Positions 1 through 7,813 of a stretch of DNA of 39,953 nucleotides are shown here, in pieces. The stretch lies in NCBI GenBank assembly GCA_944322355.1, contig CALUOT010000024.1, positions 1 to 39,953 of the forward strand. Reading direction: 5' to 3'. A program made the position numbers and the translations under genes. Positions within the stretch are counted from its first letter, which is position 1. Every line of letters begins with the position of its first letter. The stretch is from an uncultured Bacteroides sp. GTDB taxonomy: Bacteria > Bacteroidota > Bacteroidia > Bacteroidales > Bacteroidaceae. The notes under the pieces were generated by a model. It saw only the letters and a list, made by a program, of their open reading frames with translations. It had not been told where the DNA came from and ran no database searches.

Positions 1-88
1 GGCACACAGCAGTCATCACATCCACCCCTACGGCGGAAATCTCAGGCCCGATACCGTCACCGGGCAATACGGCAATTTTCAGTTCCAT
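1..88 (-). CDS. leuB: 3-isopropylmalate dehydrogenase, N-terminal fragment cut by window edge
   Basis: Only the first 29 codons are inside the window. They read [18 protein letters not shown] and onward, the hallmark N-terminus of 3-isopropylmalate dehydrogenase: a first beta strand followed by the GDGIGPE loop. The enzyme oxidatively decarboxylates 3-isopropylmalate to 2-oxoisocaproate, the last step specific to leucine synthesis, using NAD in the cytoplasm. It is the most distal leucine gene visible here. Its start codon overlaps the end of the small membrane-protein gene by 10 bases, so the two are probably translationally coupled. The ATG is the only reasonable start. The gene continues beyond base 1. 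Confidence 0.9.
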   Translation of the reverse strand, partial: MELKIAVLPGDGIGPEISAVGVDVMTAVC

Positions 89-336
89 TGTTCTTTATCT
101 TTCAGTTGTTTCATTATTTCTTCTCGATGCTTTTGGTTCTTGCGGCGATGGCGGTCGCCGATGGCAAAACCTGCGGTTATCATGACTGCTCCCAATGCGC
201 TTTGCCACAAGTTGTCGCCCCATGGCACTCCGCGCGGATCAAACCAACGCATAAACACTCCGATAGCCAACAACAAAATAAACAGGATTACGTATAGCAA
301 CCAAGGCTTTTGCGTTATCTTTTCAAATCCTTTCAT
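79..336 (-). CDS. Small inner-membrane protein of unknown function inside the leucine operon
   Basis: An 85-residue protein if translation starts at the ATG at 336; a longer reading from a TTG at 435 (118 residues) would run through the 22-bp repeat array and is less likely. It has two hydrophobic stretches: a strong one around residues 13-29 ([18 protein letters not shown] region) and a weaker one around residues 42-56 ([15 protein letters not shown]). A very basic and then mixed-charge tail follows, rich in Arg, Lys and Glu. This suggests a small membrane protein with a cytoplasmic C-terminus. It lies between the second LeuA-like synthase and leuB and overlaps the leuB start by 10 bases. 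I do not recognise the family. Its place in the operon hints at a role linked to branched-chain amino acids, but that is only inference. Confidence 0.6.
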   Translation of the reverse strand: MKGFEKITQKPWLLYVILFILLLAIGVFMRWFDPRGVPWGDNLWQSALGAVMITAGFAIGDRHRRKNQKHREEIMKQLKDKEQWN

Positions 337-422
337 CTTTTTAATGCAACAAGCATTCAGTTTGACAAATATTTTCCATAAAAATCCTCCAAGGACTTTC
401 AGCCTGTCCCCCACGGATTTGT

Positions 423-505
423 CGTTGAACCCCAACGAACCCTTCGTTAAACCCCAATGAGGGTCTCGTTAAACCCTGACGAGGACCTCGTTGAACCCCT
501 AAGAG
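423..505. repeat. 22-bp tandem hairpin array, about 3.8 units (array A1)
   Basis: Units begin at 423, 445, 467 and 489, exactly 22 bases apart, sharing the core CGTTRAACCC. Units 1 to 3 each hold a small inverted repeat: TCGTTG/CAACGA in unit 1, CCTTCGTT/AATGAGGG (two G-T wobbles on this strand) around unit 2, CCTCGTT/GACGAGG around unit 3. Both arms differ between units while pairing is largely kept. The array lies between the stop of the second LeuA-like gene and the likely ATG of the small membrane protein, so it is intercistronic. Confidence 0.85.
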
Positions 506-539
506 AAATAGGCCTCAGGAGCATGTCTGGTGGGGGTAT

Positions 540-2096
540 TCAAAGAGATTTCTCCGTGGATGCCCGGTCATACTCGGCTTCGATGATGTTCAGCATTTTC
601 AATGTCGCCTTGATGGCCGCTTCCGTCTGGTCGGCATCCAGCCCGCGGGTACGGAACACACGCCCCCGAAACTGCCACGTGATGACCGTCTGCACGAAGG
701 CATCGGTACGTCCGCCGGGAGGAATGCTTACGGCATAGTTGGTCAGCATGGGGAAGTCGCGCCCCAATGTCACCTTGTAGACCTTGCGCAAGGCACGCAC
801 AAAGGCATCATACTGACCGTCGCCGCTGGAATTCTCCTCATATTCCTTACCGTTCACCTCCACCTTGAGCGTGGCCATGGGCTTGAGTCCGTAGGCCAGG
901 TTGACGATGTAGCTCTTCAGCTTGACGCGCTCGCTGCGGACATCGTGCTTCAGGACATCGCTGACGATGTAGGGCAGGTCTTCCTGTGTCACCAGTTCCT
1001 TCTTGTCGCCCAACTCGATGATGCGTTCGGTCACTTTGCGCATGGACTCTTCGTCCAGTTGCAGTCCCAGGTCTTCCAGGTTTTTGCGGATGTTGGCCTT
1101 GCCCGATGTCTTGCCCAAGGCATATTCGCGTTTGCGACCGAAGCGTTCGGGCAAGAGGTCGTTGCAGTAGAGATTGTTCTTGTTATCGCCATCGGCGTGC
1201 ACACCCGCCACTTGGGTGAAGACGTTCTCGCCCACTATCGGCTTGTTGGGCGGTATGACCACGCCACTGTACGATTCCACCACACGGCTCACATCATTCA
1301 GCCGACTCTCGTCAATGCGGGTCACGGCCTGGAAATGGTCTTTCAGGATGGCCTGCACCGAAGCAAGCGGAGCATTGCCCGCCCGTTCGCCCAGTCCGTT
1401 GAGGGTGGTGTGAAGCCCCCGGCAACCACTCAACACGGCGGCAAGGACATTACTCACCGCCAAGTCGTAGTCGTTATGGGCATGGAAGTCGAAGTGAGCA
1501 TGGGGATACCGTTTCATCATCTTGCGCATGTACTCAATGACTTGCAGCGGATTGAGTATGCCCAACGTGTCGGGCAACATGTAGCGGTGGATGGATGTGT
1601 CCGTCAACCCGTCCATCAGCTGATAGACATATTCGGGCGACTCTTTCATGCCTCCGCTCCAGTCTTCCAGGTAGATGTTGACATCCAAGCCCTGCTCGTT
1701 GGCATAGTCCACCACGGCACGTATGTCAGCGATATGTTCTTCCGGTGTCTTCTTCAACTGGTAGGTGCAGTGCTTCAGCGAGCCTTTGCACAGCAGATTG
1801 ACGACCCGGCAGCCGGTAGAGCGAATCCAGTCGACCGACTGATGTCCGTCCACAAAGCCCAATACTTCAACGCGCGGCAGCAAGTCACGGCGGGCTGCCC
1901 AGTCGCATATCATGCGTACCGCGTCTCGCTCACCATCGGAGACACGTGCCGAAGCCACCTCCACCCGATCTACCTTCAACTCTTCCAGCAGGAGACGGGC
2001 TATCATGAGTTTCTCGTGGGGCATGAACGACACGCCACTGGTCTGTTCCCCGTCACGCAGGGTGGTATCCATTATTTCTATTACAGGATGAGTCAT
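540..2096 (-). CDS. Second 2-isopropylmalate synthase-like enzyme (possible citramalate synthase)
   Basis: A 518-residue HMGL-like acyltransferase, distinct from the leuA gene further upstream in the operon. The N-terminal TIM barrel shows the signature [12 protein letters not shown] near residue 10, the metal-binding HAHNDYDLAV motif near residues 205-214 and NGLGERAGN shortly after. The C-terminal part (from about residue 390) matches the LeuA allosteric dimer domain. Family members condense acetyl-CoA with a 2-oxo acid: 2-oxoisovalerate for leucine, or pyruvate for the citramalate route to isoleucine. The start is set at the ATG at 2096 because it overlaps the leuD stop in an ATGA junction; another ATG lies two codons upstream at 2102. 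A second synthase beside leuC/leuD/leuB, which can also process citramalate-type intermediates, makes citramalate synthase a reasonable alternative, but substrate choice cannot be read from the sequence with certainty. Confidence 0.85.
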   Translation of the reverse strand: MTHPVIEIMDTTLRDGEQTSGVSFMPHEKLMIARLLLEELKVDRVEVASARVSDGERDAVRMICDWAARRDLLPRVEVLGFVDGHQSVDWIRSTGCRVVNLLCKGSLKHCTYQLKKTPEEHIADIRAVVDYANEQGLDVNIYLEDWSGGMKESPEYVYQLMDGLTDTSIHRYMLPDTLGILNPLQVIEYMRKMMKRYPHAHFDFHAHNDYDLAVSNVLAAVLSGCRGLHTTLNGLGERAGNAPLASVQAILKDHFQAVTRIDESRLNDVSRVVESYSGVVIPPNKPIVGENVFTQVAGVHADGDNKNNLYCNDLLPERFGRKREYALGKTSGKANIRKNLEDLGLQLDEESMRKVTERIIELGDKKELVTQEDLPYIVSDVLKHDVRSERVKLKSYIVNLAYGLKPMATLKVEVNGKEYEENSSGDGQYDAFVRALRKVYKVTLGRDFPMLTNYAVSIPPGGRTDAFVQTVITWQFRGRVFRTRGLDADQTEAAIKATLKMLNIIEAEYDRASTEKSL

Positions 2097-2689
2097 AAGC
2101 ATCTCCCCTCATACGCTTCTATCTTCTCCTTGCTTTCCACCAGGAAGTCGATGTCGTCCAGACCGTTCATCAGGCAATGCTTTTTGTAGGCGTTGATGTC
2201 GAAGTGTTCGGAGCGGCCGGTAGACAGGTTGGTGACCGTCTGGTTGGGCAGGTCTACACGAACTTCGGCCTTGGGATTGGCAGCGATGGTGGCAAACAGT
2301 TCTTGCAGGAAGTCTTCGCTCACTACCACGGGCAGGACAAAGTTGTTCAGTTCGTTCTGCTTATGGATGTCGGCAAAGAAGCTGCTGATGACCACCCGGA
2401 AGCCGTATCCGGCCAACGCCCAGGCGGCATGCTCGCGGCTGCTGCCCGAACCGAAGTTCTTGCCCGCCACGAGGATGCAACCGCCATAGGTAGGATTGTT
2501 CAGCACGAAGTCCGTGTTCAGCGTGCCGTCGGGACGGTAACGCCAGTCGCGGAAGAGGTTATCGCCAAAGAATTTCTCATCCCTCGTCGTGGCCTTGAGG
2601 AAGCGGGCGGGGATGATTTGGTCCGTGTCCACATTCTCCAACGGGAGGGGGACACAGGTAGAGGTCAGTATGTCGAATTTCTGTTTCAT
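2093..2689 (-). CDS. leuD: 3-isopropylmalate dehydratase small subunit
   Basis: A 198-residue protein of the usual length for LeuD. It contains the swivel-domain signature NFGSGSSREHAAWAL near residue 78 and the N-terminal PLPLENVDTDQIIPARFL segment. With LeuC it isomerises 2-isopropylmalate to 3-isopropylmalate through a dehydration and rehydration at a 4Fe-4S cluster held by LeuC. The stop codon overlaps the ATG of the following LeuA-like gene by four bases, which suggests translational coupling. Upstream, towards leuC, lies a 100-base spacer holding a 19-bp perfect inverted repeat. Confidence 0.95.
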   Translation of the reverse strand: MKQKFDILTSTCVPLPLENVDTDQIIPARFLKATTRDEKFFGDNLFRDWRYRPDGTLNTDFVLNNPTYGGCILVAGKNFGSGSSREHAAWALAGYGFRVVISSFFADIHKQNELNNFVLPVVVSEDFLQELFATIAANPKAEVRVDLPNQTVTNLSTGRSEHFDINAYKKHCLMNGLDDIDFLVESKEKIEAYEGRCL

Positions 2690-2704
2690 AATTTATCTTT
2701 ATTG

Positions 2705-2780
2705 GCACACAGATGACACAGATTAAACAGATGACCACAGATTGTAAGAAAAATCCGTGCCATCTGTGTCATCTGTGTGC
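2705..2780. repeat. 19-bp perfect inverted repeat between leuC and leuD (ACAGAT-type)
   Basis: The left arm at 2705-2723 (GCACACAGATGACACAGAT) is the exact reverse complement of the right arm at 2762-2780, separated by 38 bases. The left half is itself built from ACAGAT words at 2709, 2718, 2727 and 2737. It fills most of the leuC-leuD spacer and would form a long intercistronic stem-loop in the operon mRNA. A related stem with arm ACACAGATTG lies after nadC at 26170-26216. Confidence 0.85.
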
Positions 2781-2788
2781 ATTACATA

Positions 2789-4183
2789 TTATAATAGTGT
2801 TCTCGGGTCGGTGATACATCCCGTCACGGCGGCAGCGGCAGCGGTCAGCGGACTGGCCAGAAGCGTGCGGCTGCCGGGACCTTGACGGCCTTCGAAGTTG
2901 CGGTTGCTGGTGGACACGGCATACTTGCCCGCAGGCACTTTGTCGTCGTTCATGGCCAGGCAGGCGGAGCAGCCAGGCTGACGTATCTCGAAACCCGCCT
3001 CGGCCAAGACCTTGTCCAAGCCCTCGGCCTTAATCTCTTCGAGCACCATCCACGAGCCGGGGACAAGCCATGCCACCACGCCGTCGGCCTTCTTCCGCCC
3101 GCGGACAATGGAGGCAAAGGCACGGAAGTCCTCGATGCGGCCGTTGGTGCAGGCGCCCAGGAACACGTAATCTATCTTCTTGCCCAGCAGCGGTTCGCCG
3201 GGACGGAAGCCCATGTAGCCCAGCGACTTCAGGAAAGAAGCTTGCGCCGCCTCGCCCATGCCTTCCAAGGTAGGTATGGAGCGGGTGATGCCCGTGCCCA
3301 TACCGGGATTGGTGCCGTAGGTCAGCATCGGCTCGATGTCCGCGGCGTCGAAGCGCACTTCCTTGTCGAACACCGCGTCGTCATCGCTGCGCAGGGTGCG
3401 CCAGTAGGCCACGGCCTTGTCCCACGCCTCGCCCTTCGGGGCATATTCCCTACCTTTAATATATTGGAAAGTCACTTCGTCCGGTGCCACCATGCCGCCG
3501 CGGGCGCCCATCTCTATCGAGAGGTTGCACAGCGTCAAGCGGCCTTCCATCGACAGACTGCGCACGGCCTCGCCGGCATACTCCACGAAATAGCCCGTGG
3601 CGCCGCTGGTGGTCATCTTCATCATCATGTAGAGAGCCAGGTCTTTGGCAGTCACCCCCTTGCCCAGCGTGCCGTCCACGGTGATGCGCATGGTCTTGGG
3701 GCGCGTCTGGAGGATGCATTGCGAAGCGAGCACCATCTCCACCTCACTGGTGCCGATGCCGAAGGCTACGGCGCCCATGGCTCCGTGCGTGGAGGTGTGC
3801 GAGTCGCCGCAGACGATGGTCATGCCCGGCAGGGTCAGTCCCCGCTCCGGACCTACTACGTGGATGATGCCGTTGCGCGGGTCCATCATGCCGAAGTGTG
3901 TCAGGCCGAAGTCCTTGGCGTTGCGGGCCAGGGTATCCACCTGAGTGCGCGACACGGGGTCAGCGATGGGCTTGTCCTGGTCGTGCGTCGGCGTGTTATG
4001 GTCGGGCATACAATAGATGTGGTCGGGGCGGAAACATTTCAGCCCCCTTTTCCGCATCCCCTCGAAGGCTTGCGGACTGGTCACCTCGTGGCAGTAGAGG
4101 CGGTCGATGTAGAGCTGCGTAGGCCCGTCCTCCACCTGCTGCACCACGTGGGCGTCCCAGATTTTGTCGAATAGTGTATTCAT
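2789..4183 (-). CDS. leuC: 3-isopropylmalate dehydratase large subunit
   Basis: A 464-residue aconitase-family protein of usual LeuC length. Visible motifs are [24 protein letters not shown] with the first cluster cysteine, and PGCSACLAM supplying the other two cysteines of the 4Fe-4S site. Together with LeuD it converts 2-isopropylmalate to 3-isopropylmalate. The start is placed at the ATG at 4183 ([14 protein letters not shown]), which matches the family N-terminus and has a purine-rich AAAGAAA upstream; the open frame runs 30 codons further but those residues (WWPPRQRD and so on) are unlike the family and come from the repeat-bearing spacer. The gene lies 245 bases downstream of leuA. Confidence 0.95.
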   Translation of the reverse strand: MNTLFDKIWDAHVVQQVEDGPTQLYIDRLYCHEVTSPQAFEGMRKRGLKCFRPDHIYCMPDHNTPTHDQDKPIADPVSRTQVDTLARNAKDFGLTHFGMMDPRNGIIHVVGPERGLTLPGMTIVCGDSHTSTHGAMGAVAFGIGTSEVEMVLASQCILQTRPKTMRITVDGTLGKGVTAKDLALYMMMKMTTSGATGYFVEYAGEAVRSLSMEGRLTLCNLSIEMGARGGMVAPDEVTFQYIKGREYAPKGEAWDKAVAYWRTLRSDDDAVFDKEVRFDAADIEPMLTYGTNPGMGTGITRSIPTLEGMGEAAQASFLKSLGYMGFRPGEPLLGKKIDYVFLGACTNGRIEDFRAFASIVRGRKKADGVVAWLVPGSWMVLEEIKAEGLDKVLAEAGFEIRQPGCSACLAMNDDKVPAGKYAVSTSNRNFEGRQGPGSRTLLASPLTAAAAAVTGCITDPRTLL

Positions 4184-4428
4184 CGTTTCTTTATATGGTT
4201 GAGTAGTAATATTTATAAACAGTAAACAATCCCGTTGTCTCGGTGGCCACCAAGGCATCCTCGAGGTGGCCACTAAAGGGAGGTCTCGGTGGCCACTAAG
4301 GCACTCCCAAGGTGGCCACTAAGGGAATGCCTATCCGACGGCTTCTGTATGCTTCTGTATGACAGTTACTTATAAAAGGCTTGCCGATGTCCTCCAGTCG
4401 CCGTGCGGGTGCGAGGATTCTTTACAAA
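4184..4428. other. leuA-leuC intercistronic spacer
   Basis: There is no gene in this 245-base stretch. It holds the 23-bp repeat array at 4242-4333 and, next to it at about 4341-4360, a direct 10-bp doubling of GCTTCTGTAT. I see no clear promoter on the minus strand, so leuC is probably transcribed from the leuA promoter. The array would be part of the operon mRNA. Confidence 0.6.
4242..4333. repeat. 23-bp tandem array with a GTGGCCAC palindrome in each unit (array A2)
   Basis: The 9-mer GGTGGCCAC starts at 4242, 4265, 4288 and 4311, exactly 23 bases apart each time. It is followed by CCAAGG once and by TAAAGG or TAAGG in the other three units, and then by variable bases. GTGGCCAC is an 8-bp perfect palindrome, extended to GGTGGCCACC in the first unit, so any unit can pair with itself or a neighbour. 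It sits between leuA and leuC in the same operon as array A1, but its sequence is unrelated to A1. Confidence 0.9.
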
Positions 4429-5928
4429 TCAGTCCAGCTTGAACTTGTTGATGCAGTCGATGTACGCCTCGACGGAGGCGGCGATGATGTCCGTGTTGGC
4501 GCCGAATCCGTAGTAGATGCGGTTGTCGTACTCCACCTGCATGTGCACCTTGCCCATGTCGTCGCTGCCCTTGCTGATGGCTTGGATGGTAAACTCCTTG
4601 AGTGTCATCTGCCGGTTGATTATCTTCTTCAACGCCTTGATGGCGGCGTCCACTGGGCCGTTGCCCGAGGCGCAGGCTTCGAACTTCTCGCCGCTGATGT
4701 CCAGGCCGAGGCTGGCCACAGAGTGTACGCCTACGCCGCTGGTCACTTGCAGGTAGTCCAGCTTGATGCGGTGGTTTTGGGTGCGGTCGGCACCTGCCAG
4801 CACGAGGATGTCGTCGTCGTTGATGTCCTTCTTCTTGTCGGCCAGTTTCAGGAAGTCCTCATATACCTTGTCCAGCTTCTCCTGGTCGAGGTTGACGCCG
4901 AGGATGTGCAGGCGGTTCTTCAGGGCGGCACGTCCGGAGCGGGCGGTGAGGACGATGCTGTTGTCGTCGATGCCCACGTCGTGCGGGTCGATTATCTCGT
5001 AGGTCTGCACGTTCTTCAGCACGCCGTCCTGGTGGATGCCGCTGCTGTGTGCGAAGGCGTTACGCCCCACGATGGCCTTGTTGGGCTGCACGGGCATGTT
5101 CATCAGGCTGGACACCATGCGGCTGGTGGGGTAAATCTTCTGGGTATTGATGTTCGTGTCGATGCCGATGTGCTTGTGACATTTCAATATCATGGCCAAT
5201 TCTTCGAGCGATGTGTTGCCCGCGCGCTCGCCGATGCCGTTGATGGTGACCTCCACCTGCCGTGCGCCGTTCAGCACGCCCGCCATGGTGTTGGCGGTGG
5301 CCATGCCTAAGTCGTTGTGGCAGTGCGTGGAGATAATGGCGTTGTGTATGCCGTCCACGTGCTCCATGAGGTATTTAATTTTCTCGCCATACTCGGAGGG
5401 CAGACAGTAACCTGTCGTGTCGGGGATGTTCACCACCGTGGCACCGGCCTTGATGACGGCTTCCACCACGCGTGCCAGGTATTCGTTGTCCGTACGTCCG
5501 GCGTCTTCGGCGTAGAACTCCACGTCGTCCACATACTTGCGGGCATACTTCACGGCCGCCACGGCGCGTTCGATAATTTCCTCGCGGTTGGAGTTGAATT
5601 TATACTTGATATGCTCGTCGCTGGTGCCGATGCCCGTGTGGATGCGTTTGTGTTTGGCGTACTTCAAGGCTTCGGCCGCCACGTCGATGTCCTTCTGCAC
5701 AGCGCGTGTCAGAGCACATATCGTGGGCCACGTCACCGCCTTCGATATCTCAATCACCGAGTTGAAGTCTCCCGGGCTGGAGATGGGGAACCCCGCCTCA
5801 ATCACGTCTACGCCCAGCAATTCCAACTGCTTGGCTACTTGAATCTTCTCTACCGTATTCAACTGGCATCCGGGCACCTGTTCGCCGTCCCGGAGTGTCG
5901 TGTCAAAGATGAATAATCTGTCACTCAT
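4429..5928 (-). CDS. leuA: 2-isopropylmalate synthase
   Basis: A 499-residue protein of classical bacterial LeuA type. The N-terminal catalytic barrel starts with [17 protein letters not shown] and continues with [10 protein letters not shown], the metal-binding [15 protein letters not shown] and NGIGERAGN; the C-terminal leucine-binding regulatory domain spans roughly residues 370-499. It condenses acetyl-CoA with 2-oxoisovalerate, the committed and normally leucine-inhibited step. It is the first structural gene after a leader carrying a peptide rich in Ile and Leu codons and an intrinsic terminator, so it is likely controlled by attenuation. The ATG at 5928 agrees with the family start. 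Confidence 0.95.
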   Translation of the reverse strand: MSDRLFIFDTTLRDGEQVPGCQLNTVEKIQVAKQLELLGVDVIEAGFPISSPGDFNSVIEISKAVTWPTICALTRAVQKDIDVAAEALKYAKHKRIHTGIGTSDEHIKYKFNSNREEIIERAVAAVKYARKYVDDVEFYAEDAGRTDNEYLARVVEAVIKAGATVVNIPDTTGYCLPSEYGEKIKYLMEHVDGIHNAIISTHCHNDLGMATANTMAGVLNGARQVEVTINGIGERAGNTSLEELAMILKCHKHIGIDTNINTQKIYPTSRMVSSLMNMPVQPNKAIVGRNAFAHSSGIHQDGVLKNVQTYEIIDPHDVGIDDNSIVLTARSGRAALKNRLHILGVNLDQEKLDKVYEDFLKLADKKKDINDDDILVLAGADRTQNHRIKLDYLQVTSGVGVHSVASLGLDISGEKFEACASGNGPVDAAIKALKKIINRQMTLKEFTIQAISKGSDDMGKVHMQVEYDNRIYYGFGANTDIIAASVEAYIDCINKFKLD

Positions 5929-5960
5929 TTTTCTATCTGTATTTATAGTTTGTATCCAAC

Positions 5961-5996
5961 AAAAAAGCCTTTCGCACCGGGAAGTGAGAAAGGCTT
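5961..5996 (-). terminator. leuA leader: Attenuator terminator upstream of leuA
   Basis: On the minus strand the RNA reads AAGCCTTTC, a 14-base loop, GAAAGGCTT and then a run of T: a perfect 9-bp stem and an intrinsic terminator only 33 bases before the leuA start. Because it stands between the promoter and leuA, it must be conditional. Bases 5980-5989 in its loop and upper stem can instead pair, 10 of 10, with bases 6037-6046 in the leader peptide coding sequence. Confidence 0.88.
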
Positions 5997-6025
5997 CATA
6001 TATCTAATCATCCATTTACATAGAT

Positions 6026-6109
6026 TCATGCACGACTCTCACTTCCACTAAACCTTGCCAGTAGAATAATAATGCCACACAGTAGAATATATGTAAAGTT
6101 CTGAATCAT
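6026..6109 (-). CDS. leuL-like: Leader peptide of the leucine operon (27 residues)
   Basis: A short open frame, ATG at 6109 to TGA at 6026, encodes 27 residues with the core YILLCGIIILLARF: eight branched-chain codons, including ATT ATT ATT CTA CTG in a row at codons 13-17. A plausible ribosome site (AAGGAAG) lies about 8 bases upstream. The frame is placed as expected for a ribosome-mediated attenuator: codons 22-25 encode the antiterminator strand (6037-6046) complementary to the terminator loop. Stalling at the Ile/Leu codons would leave that strand free to pair and block the terminator; finishing translation would mask it. The composition suggests sensing of Ile and Leu. The function is inferred from the arrangement; the peptide itself need have none. 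Confidence 0.8.
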   Translation of the reverse strand: MIQNFTYILLCGIIILLARFSGSESRA

Positions 6110-6139
6110 ATTCGATGCTTCCTTGTTGATTTGACGGCG

Positions 6140-6170
6140 CAAAGGTATAGATTATTTCGTAGTATGCAAA
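6140..6170 (-). promoter_or_regulatory. Promoter of the leucine operon (Bacteroides type)
   Basis: On the minus strand a -7 box TACCTTTG occupies 6147-6140 and a -33 element TTTG occupies 6170-6167, separated by 19 bases. This fits the Bacteroidota consensus TTTG-N19-21-TAnnTTTG. The predicted transcript would begin shortly before the leader peptide ATG at 6109. Confidence 0.75.
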
Positions 6171-6274
6171 CAAATCCGTTACTTTTTTCTTCTTAAAAGC
6201 GACATTTTATAAGATAAACGAGCCTTTAGTGCCCTAAATCGTATTTTATATACTAATAATGTGGGACAGACTTC

Positions 6275-6304
6275 TTTGTATATAGGAAAAATACACTAAC
6301 TTTG
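6275..6304 (+). promoter_or_regulatory. Promoter of hisS (Bacteroides type)
   Basis: TTTG at 6275-6278, an 18-base spacer and TAACTTTG at 6297-6304 match the -33/-7 pattern of Bacteroidota. The hisS ATG follows at 6333, leaving a short leader. Confidence 0.7.
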
Positions 6305-6332
6305 CGCGTCGAAAATCCAATAACTAACTATT

Positions 6333-7697
6333 ATGGCAGCAAAACCTTGCATTCCGAAAGGAACCCGTGACTTTTCGCCCGTAGAGATGGCGAAGCGCAA
6401 TTATATATTCGATACCATCCGCAGTGTATATCATCTATATGGCTTCCAGCAGATAGAGACGCCCGCCATGGAAACGCTTTCTACCTTGATGGGTAAGTAT
6501 GGCGAAGAGGGAGACAAGCTTCTGTTCAAGATTCAGAACTCAGGTGACTACTTTGCCGGACTGACGGACGAAGAACTGCTGAGCCGAAATGCAGCCAAGC
6601 TGGCCTGCAAGTTCTGTGAGAAGGGACTGCGTTATGACCTCACCGTGCCCTTTGCCCGCTATGTCGTGATGCACCGCGAAGAACTGACCTTCCCCTTCAA
6701 GCGTTATCAGATTCAGCCCGTATGGAGGGCCGACCGTCCGCAGAAGGGACGGTACCGCGAGTTCTACCAGTGCGATGCCGACGTGGTAGGCAGTGATTCG
6801 TTGCTCAACGAGGTGGAGTTGATGCAGATTGTGGACACCGTGTTCTCCCGTTTCGGCATACGGGTGTGCATCAAAATCAATAACCGGAAGATACTCACTG
6901 GCATCGCGGAGATTATCGGCGAGGCCGACAAGATCGTGGACATCACCGTAGCCATCGACAAGCTGGACAAGATAGGACTGGACAATGTCAATGCCGAGCT
7001 ACGCGAAAAGGGTATCGCCGAAGAGGCCATTGCCCGGTTGCAACCCATCATCCTGCTCAACGGCTCCAACCAGGAGAAACTCGACACCCTACGCCGGGTA
7101 CTGGCAGCTAGCGAGACCGGACTGAAAGGGGTGGAGGAAACGGAGTTCATCCTCACTACCCTCGGCGGACTCGGCTTGCAGAACCCCGTGGAACTCGACC
7201 TCACCCTGGCGCGCGGACTGAACTACTACACGGGAGCCATCTTCGAGGTCAAGGCAAGGGACGTACAGATAGGAAGCATTACCGGAGGCGGTCGCTACGA
7301 CAACCTGACCGGCGTGTTCGGCCTAGCGGGAGTCAGCGGCGTGGGCATATCGTTCGGCGCCGACCGAATCTTCGACGTGCTGAACCAACTAGACCTGTAC
7401 CCCCGCGAGGCAGTGAACGGAACGCGCTTGCTCTTCACCAACTTCGGACCCCGCGAGGCAGCTTACTCACTCTCCGTGCTGGGCAGGGTGAGGGCGGCCG
7501 GTATCCGCGCAGAGCTGTACCCCGACTGCTGCAAGATGAAGAAGCAGATGGGCTATGCCAATGCCCAAGGTATCCCCTTCGTGGCACTGGCCGGGGAAGA
7601 CGAAATGCGCGACGGGAAGCTCACCTTGAAGAACATGGAGACTGGCGAACAGCGTCTGGTCACCCCCGAAGAACTCATACAGGCGGTCGCTCCCTAA
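6333..7697 (+). CDS. hisS: Histidine-tRNA ligase
   Basis: A 454-residue class II aminoacyl-tRNA synthetase that charges tRNA-His with histidine. Visible features are the N-terminal GTRDFSP motif, motif 2 around [16 protein letters not shown], the histidine-binding [14 protein letters not shown], the glycine-rich GGGRYDNL and a C-terminal anticodon-binding domain starting near residue 360. The length and the start ([16 protein letters not shown]) agree with Bacteroidota HisRS. It has its own promoter and an intrinsic terminator just after the stop, so it is probably monocistronic. Confidence 0.96.
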   Translation: MAAKPCIPKGTRDFSPVEMAKRNYIFDTIRSVYHLYGFQQIETPAMETLSTLMGKYGEEGDKLLFKIQNSGDYFAGLTDEELLSRNAAKLACKFCEKGLRYDLTVPFARYVVMHREELTFPFKRYQIQPVWRADRPQKGRYREFYQCDADVVGSDSLLNEVELMQIVDTVFSRFGIRVCIKINNRKILTGIAEIIGEADKIVDITVAIDKLDKIGLDNVNAELREKGIAEEAIARLQPIILLNGSNQEKLDTLRRVLAASETGLKGVEETEFILTTLGGLGLQNPVELDLTLARGLNYYTGAIFEVKARDVQIGSITGGGRYDNLTGVFGLAGVSGVGISFGADRIFDVLNQLDLYPREAVNGTRLLFTNFGPREAAYSLSVLGRVRAAGIRAELYPDCCKMKKQMGYANAQGIPFVALAGEDEMRDGKLTLKNMETGEQRLVTPEELIQAVAP

Positions 7698-7722
7698 AGC
7701 GATACTTCTGCCATAGCCAAGA

Positions 7723-7754
7723 GGGTGTGCCACGCGTGGGCATGCCCTTTTTTT
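7723..7754 (+). terminator. Intrinsic terminator of hisS
   Basis: The stem GGGTGTGCC/GGCATGCCC (two G-T pairs) is followed by seven T residues at 7748-7754. Close relatives of this stem are found after the GH97 gene (23967) and after the serine palmitoyltransferase gene (33880). Confidence 0.85.
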
Positions 7755-7813
7755 AGCTCTTTACACCATATTATATTATAGCAACCTATTCAATCGTTAA
7801 ATACGTTCACCTT

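Noticed and set aside
945-2189. Long plus-strand open frame (414 codons) opposite the second LeuA-like gene
   Set aside because: It is the antisense shadow of a clearly conserved enzyme, is His/Val-rich without any domain, and has no promoter or ribosome site.
2882-4174. Long plus-strand open frame (430 codons) opposite leuC
   Set aside because: Antisense shadow in GC-rich coding DNA; the translation is low-complexity, rich in His, Ala and Gly, with no recognisable fold.
5961-6130. T-box or other riboswitch upstream of leuA
   Set aside because: No T-box core sequence or specifier arrangement is seen; the Ile/Leu-rich leader peptide and the paired strands explain the region better.
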